From positions 930,001-994,000 of the forward strand of contig OZ242341.1 in NCBI GenBank assembly GCA_965208545.1: a stretch of 64,000 nucleotides of DNA, given 5' to 3'. The stretch is from Poriferisocius sp965208545 (GTDB lineage Bacteria > Actinomycetota > Acidimicrobiia > Acidimicrobiales > Bin134). The position numbers and the translations under genes were made by a program. Positions within the stretch are counted from its first letter, which is position 1. Each line of letters begins with the position of its first letter. This document shows, piece by piece, positions 60,357 to 64,000 of this stretch. Below the pieces are notes generated by a model. That model was not told the origin of the DNA and ran no database searches. It saw only the letters and a program-made list of their open reading frames with translations.

Positions 60357-61292
60357 ATGATCGACTTCTTCACGGCAGTGGGCGATGTGCTGTCCAGTGA
60401 GTCGACCTATATCAACGGAGCGCTGTTTGCCGCGCTTCTGGCCTTTGCCGCCACCGGGGAGTGGGTGGCGGAGCGTTCCGGAACCTTGAACATCTCCGTG
60501 GAGGGGATGCTGCTGAGCGGGGCCTTCGCCGGGATTCTGGGCTATCACATCTCCGACTCGATCGTGGTGGGCTTGGTATTCGGTGTGATCGGAGGAATGC
60601 TGATCGCCGCAGTACAGGCCGAGATGAGCCATCGGCTAACTGCCGATCAGTTCGTGGTTGGCCTCACCCTCAACATCCTGGTGTTCGGCTTGGTTGGATT
60701 CCTGGATCGAGAAATCGAACCCCAGGCCCTTCGGGCCTCAACAGTGGAGATCCCCATCCTGGTGGACATCCCCCTGCTCGGACAGGCGCTGTTCGGGGAG
60801 CCGTGGCCGTTCTACCTCCTCTATGTGCTGGTGCCGGTGTCGTGGTGGCTGGTGTACCGAACCCGTTGGGGGTTGGAGTTGCGGGCCGCGGGGGAGAATC
60901 CCCAGTCAGCCGATGTCAGCGGCATCGACGTGAACCGCCGCCGTCGCCAGTCGATTTACTACGCCGGGTTCACGTCCGGGCTGGGTGGGGCCTATTTCTT
61001 GTTCGCTCGGATCGCCGCGTTCGACGATTCTGTCATCGGCGGCCAGGGGTTCATCGCCATCGCCGCGGTGATCTTCGGCGGTTGGACACTGTGGGGCACC
61101 ATGGCGGGCTGCGTCCTGTTCGCCGGGGCGCTTTCTTTCCAGTTGTCGCTGCAAGGTTTGGGCTACGAGCTCAACACCGAGCTGTTGCAGGCCCTGCCCT
61201 ACCTGGTGACCCTTGGAGCGATGGCCATCTTTGCCAAGCGGGTTCGACCGCCGGCCGCATTGGCCCGACCGTTCATCCGCGGCCTCAAATAG
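60357..61292 (+). CDS. ABC transporter permease, second of pair
   Basis: A 311-residue permease of the YufQ type: GEWVAERSGTLNISVEGMLLSGAFAGI and RTRWGLELRAAGENPQSADVSGIDV. The start is either ATG 60357 or the GTG just before. With the preceding three genes it makes a full BMP-type ABC importer for a nucleoside or other heterocycle. Confidence 0.92.
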   Translation: MIDFFTAVGDVLSSESTYINGALFAALLAFAATGEWVAERSGTLNISVEGMLLSGAFAGILGYHISDSIVVGLVFGVIGGMLIAAVQAEMSHRLTADQFVVGLTLNILVFGLVGFLDREIEPQALRASTVEIPILVDIPLLGQALFGEPWPFYLLYVLVPVSWWLVYRTRWGLELRAAGENPQSADVSGIDVNRRRRQSIYYAGFTSGLGGAYFLFARIAAFDDSVIGGQGFIAIAAVIFGGWTLWGTMAGCVLFAGALSFQLSLQGLGYELNTELLQALPYLVTLGAMAIFAKRVRPPAALARPFIRGLK

Positions 61293-61318
61293 ACGGTCCG
61301 AAACCAAGGAGAACGACG

Positions 61319-62353
61319 ATGAAGGCGATGCGATACCACGAGCCCGGCGGACCGGAGGTGCTCCGCTACGAGGAAGTTGCCGACCCCGAGCCCGGCCCGG
61401 TGGATGTGGTGGTGGACGTGGTGGCCACTGCGCTCAACCGGCTCGACGTGGTTCAGCGCAACGGCTGGTTCGCCATGCCCGGATTCACCTTTCCCCACAT
61501 CGCCGGCATGGACGTGGCCGGGGTGGTATCGGAGGTGGGCACCGAGGTCGACGGATTGGCCGTGGGCGACCGGGTGGTGGTGGATCCGTCGCTGGCCGGG
61601 GTGGACGACCGCTCCAAGCTGGGGGGACGGGGCGACTTGTACGGCGAGTTGGGCATCATCGGGGCCACCGCCGACGGGGGCTACGCCGAGCGCTGCCTAG
61701 TGCCGGCCACGCATGTCTATGCAGTGCCCCACGCCATGTCGCTGGAGGCGGCGGCCACCTTCCCCACCTGCTATCTCACCGCCGCCCATGGGCTTTTTGA
61801 TGTAGGCGGCCTCAGTTCTGGTGAAACAGTGATGATCCACGCCGCCGGGTCGGGGGTGTCGGTGGCTGCTATCCAGTTTGCCGTTAACGCCGGGGCCACC
61901 GTGTTGGCCACCGCGGGCACCGACGAGAAATGTCAGCGGGCCCTTGAGCTGGGAGCTTTTCATGCGCTGAACAACCGGACCGGCGACGTGGCTGGTTGGG
62001 CACGGGAGCTGACCGCCGGAGTGGGGGTGGACATGGTGTTCGATCATGTCGGCACCGCCCTGTTCGGCCCATCGCTATTCGCACTGGGAATTGGCGGGCG
62101 GCTGGTGAATTGCGGCAACTCCTCCGGTGATGAGGCGGTGATCCCCTCGTTGGGCTACGTATTCCACTCTGGCATCAAGATCCTGGGCTCCGATCCCTAT
62201 CGCCCCGAGGAGTTCGGCCCGGCCTGGGACACGTTCTGCGGCGACGGCTTCACCGCCGCAGTCGACTCGGTGTTCGATCTGGCCGACGCCGCCGAGGCCC
62301 AGGCCAAGATGCTGGCCAGCGACTTCTTCGGCAAGATCCTGCTGAAGCCCTGA
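61319..62353 (+). CDS. MDR-family quinone oxidoreductase-like dehydrogenase
   Basis: A 344-residue medium-chain dehydrogenase: MKAMRYHEPGGPEVLRYEEV, TALNRLDVVQRNG in place of the zinc Cys, IAGMDVAGVVSEVG, IHAAGSGVSVAAIQFA (NADP loop), GKILLKP end. Lacking the catalytic zinc cysteine, it is probably a zinc-free quinone or enone reductase. AAGGAG lies seven bases before the ATG. Confidence 0.92.
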   Translation: MKAMRYHEPGGPEVLRYEEVADPEPGPVDVVVDVVATALNRLDVVQRNGWFAMPGFTFPHIAGMDVAGVVSEVGTEVDGLAVGDRVVVDPSLAGVDDRSKLGGRGDLYGELGIIGATADGGYAERCLVPATHVYAVPHAMSLEAAATFPTCYLTAAHGLFDVGGLSSGETVMIHAAGSGVSVAAIQFAVNAGATVLATAGTDEKCQRALELGAFHALNNRTGDVAGWARELTAGVGVDMVFDHVGTALFGPSLFALGIGGRLVNCGNSSGDEAVIPSLGYVFHSGIKILGSDPYRPEEFGPAWDTFCGDGFTAAVDSVFDLADAAEAQAKMLASDFFGKILLKP

Positions 62354-62365
62354 TGCGGAGCCTAA

Positions 62366-63481
62366 GTGGCTGATTCCCCGTATCCCGAACTGAAGAAGTC
62401 GCATGTTCCCGAGCGCGTGGGCCGCCCCTGGACCGACTACAAGCCCCCGCCGTCGGCCCCGGTGTGGGCAGTGATCAGCGGATTCGGCTCGTTTCATGTG
62501 CTGGTGGCGGCCCTAGAGCTGGGGGTGTTCGACGCCCTGTCCGACCGAGGTGCCCATCCCGGCATCCCGCCGGAGGTGACCGCCTCCGAGTTGGCCAGCG
62601 AGCTTGGTGCGTCGGCTCCCCATCTCGAAGCGCTGCTCGACTCCCTGGCTGTACTTGGGCTGTTAGAGCGAGTGGGTGGCCTATACGGCCTGAACGACAC
62701 CGCGGCCCGCTATCTCACCACCAACGGCCCGGCGTCCATGGCCTCGCTGGTGGCGGTCGCCCCCGGTCCCTTAGAAAATTGGTCCCGCTTGGCCGACACC
62801 ATCCGGGCGGGACGGCCTGCCGAGCCGATCGACGACGACCCGGCCGACTTCTACCGCCCCTTGGTAGAGGGCACGTTCACCACCATGCTCCGGGCCGCCA
62901 CCCGGGCCGACTTCCAGGTGCGCTACAGCGCCTTGGACTCCCCACGCGTGTTGGATCTAGGAGCCGGTGGCGCCCCGTGGGCCATCGCCGTGCTCAAGGC
63001 CTGCCCAGGGGCTACTGCGGTGATCAACGACCTCGACGGAGTGATCGGCATAGCCCGCCGCACCACCGCCGAGCACGGCGTGGCTGACCGCTGCGACTTT
63101 CTTCCTGGCGACTTCCACACCATCGATATCGAGCCCGAGGTTTACGACATCGTGGTGCTAGGCCATGTGTGCCGCACCGAGGGGGCCGAAGGCGCCCAGA
63201 GCCTCATTGCCCGAGCCGCCGACGCGCTGCGCCCTGAGGGGCGGCTGCTACTGGCCGACTACTTTGTCGCCCCCGAGCCCCAGTGGAGCCCCCACAGCGT
63301 GCTCATGGGAATGACCATGATGGCCAGCACCATCCACGGCTTCGGCATAACCGCGGCGCAGACCGCCGACTGGCTGCGTGATGCTGGTTTCGAATCTCTA
63401 CGCCTCATCGAACCCATCGGCCACCAATACGCGTACATAGCCGCAAAACCCAGAAACTTTACCAAGGGGAGGGTTGATTGA
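62366..63481 (+). CDS. SAM-dependent O-methyltransferase, dimerising class
   Basis: A 371-residue methyltransferase: N-terminal winged dimerisation domain (ISGFGSFHVLVAALELGVFDALSD, LDSLAVLGLLERVGGLYGLND), SAM motif VLDLGAGGAPWAIAVLKA, ALRPEGRLLLADYF. GTG start 12 bases after the dehydrogenase. Could methylate a hydroxyl of a pathway product. Confidence 0.9.
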   Translation: MADSPYPELKKSHVPERVGRPWTDYKPPPSAPVWAVISGFGSFHVLVAALELGVFDALSDRGAHPGIPPEVTASELASELGASAPHLEALLDSLAVLGLLERVGGLYGLNDTAARYLTTNGPASMASLVAVAPGPLENWSRLADTIRAGRPAEPIDDDPADFYRPLVEGTFTTMLRAATRADFQVRYSALDSPRVLDLGAGGAPWAIAVLKACPGATAVINDLDGVIGIARRTTAEHGVADRCDFLPGDFHTIDIEPEVYDIVVLGHVCRTEGAEGAQSLIARAADALRPEGRLLLADYFVAPEPQWSPHSVLMGMTMMASTIHGFGITAAQTADWLRDAGFESLRLIEPIGHQYAYIAAKPRNFTKGRVD

Positions 63482-63605
63482 TGGATGGTGACGTGAGGGC
63501 GGGGGGTGGTGCCGGAGGCGGACCTGGCACACGCGAAGCACGCCAGGCCGCCGTCAGGCGACAGGACCCGCCGCCCGGACGCGTACGATCGAATGAAGGA
63601 GTTCA

Positions 63606-64000
63606 ATGACAGAGCAAGTCGACACGCTGATCAAGGGCTGGTACGTGGTCACCATGAACCCGACCCGCGACATCATTCACCACGGCGCGGTTGCCATTCG
63701 CGACAACCAGATTGTCGACGTGGGCAAGGCCTCCGACCTCGAGGCCCGCTACCAGGCCGCCGAGACGGTGGGCGGTGATCGGTTCGTGGTCACGCCGGGG
63801 CTGGTCAACACTCACATTCACATCACCGGCGAGCCTCTCACCCGGGGCTACGTGCCCGACGACACCCCGTTTGAGGAGAACGTGTTCCAGTGGTTGTGCC
63901 CGCTCTACTCGGTGTACACCGCCGAGGAAGAGCGCCTGTCGGGGCAACTTGCCGTGGTAGAGATGCTCAAGTCGGGCACCACCTGCTTCTTGGAGGCGGG
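63606..64000 (+). CDS. Amidohydrolase (AtzA/TrzA-like), partial at window end
   Basis: At least 131 residues of a metal-dependent amidohydrolase: LIKGWYVVTMNPTRDIIHHGAVAI, TPGLVNTHIHITGEPL with the HxH metal pair, and EMLKSGTTCFLEAG. The family includes deaminases and dechlorinases of triazines and purine-like rings. AAGGAG six bases before the ATG; a TACGAT hexamer lies at 63584-63589. The rest lies outside the window. Confidence 0.9.
   Translation, partial: MTEQVDTLIKGWYVVTMNPTRDIIHHGAVAIRDNQIVDVGKASDLEARYQAAETVGGDRFVVTPGLVNTHIHITGEPLTRGYVPDDTPFEENVFQWLCPLYSVYTAEEERLSGQLAVVEMLKSGTTCFLEA

Noticed and set aside
63481..63609. A 42-codon frame linking the methyltransferase stop and the amidohydrolase start by overlapping codons
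   Set aside because: Gly/Arg/Pro-rich with codon use unlike the neighbours. The stretch looks like a promoter region, with TACGAT at 63584 and AAGGAG before 63606.
1..64000. CRISPR arrays, rRNA and tRNA genes
   Set aside because: No regularly spaced repeats, no tRNA T-arm signature with fitting acceptor pairing and no rRNA sequence were seen by eye.

Overview
The window is high-GC, gene-dense actinobacterial DNA. Evidence for Actinomycetota: a mycothiol-dependent nitroreductase of the Rv2466c type, an F420-type LLM oxidoreductase, a DnaE2/ImuB mutasome, the DUF501-Ppx gene pair, and many promoters whose -10 hexamer lies about 6 bases before the start codon (leaderless mRNAs). The mix of lipid, molybdenum-hydroxylase and hydantoinase genes would suit an Acidimicrobiia-like lineage, but that is inference. 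I see no rRNA, tRNA or CRISPR array.

Layout. 1-2.0 kb (minus): a partial multi-pass membrane protein and a His-rich cupredoxin-like lipoprotein. 2.0-7.4 kb (minus): SRAP peptidase, dnaE2 and imuB, a DNA damage tolerance block. 7.5-8.6 kb: a PNPOx-like gene and a DUF433 antitoxin with a truncated toxin, bordered by two copies of a 43-bp repeat. 8.6-13.7 kb (minus): a membrane protein, then a five-gene set (LLM oxidoreductase, nitroreductase, small membrane protein, HTTM protein, alpha/alpha-toroid protein). The nitroreductase has an in-frame TGA exactly where the catalytic cysteine of CPWC belongs, followed by a SECIS-like hairpin: a strong selenoprotein candidate. 13.8-20.6 kb: rpmB, rpmG, an HD protein, a lipoprotein, a thiolase and DUF35 partner, and an MFS exporter.

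20.6-24.3 kb looks like an acquired island: two overlapping P-loop ATPase genes under a symmetrical operator, a XRE regulator and a protein of unknown function with 14-residue repeats. 24.4-31.6 kb is a cox-type molybdenum hydroxylase locus (coxS, coxM, MoxR, VWA, two XdhC-like genes, a DUF3179 lipoprotein, a MobA-like gene, coxG) with no large-subunit gene. 31.6-35.8 kb holds DUF501, Ppx, a GNAT, an enoyl-CoA hydratase and an MFS transporter. 35.9-37.9 kb has a replication-relaxation protein next to a very AT-rich, dyad-filled stretch, probably a mobile-element remnant. 38-43 kb: a small unknown protein, methylmalonyl-CoA epimerase, a copper ATPase, an alpha/beta hydrolase and an enoyl-CoA hydratase.

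43.1-64 kb is a long co-directional catabolic and transport region: C-N hydrolase, cupins, flavin monooxygenase, dehydrogenases, amidohydrolase, VOC protein, hydantoinase/oxoprolinase A and B, acyl-CoA ligase and Rieske oxygenase, followed by a complete BMP-type ABC importer (lipoprotein, double ATPase, two permeases), an MDR oxidoreductase, a methyltransferase and a second amidohydrolase cut by the window end. Together they suggest import and stepwise breakdown of a nitrogen-containing, probably cyclic compound; the substrate cannot be read from sequence alone.
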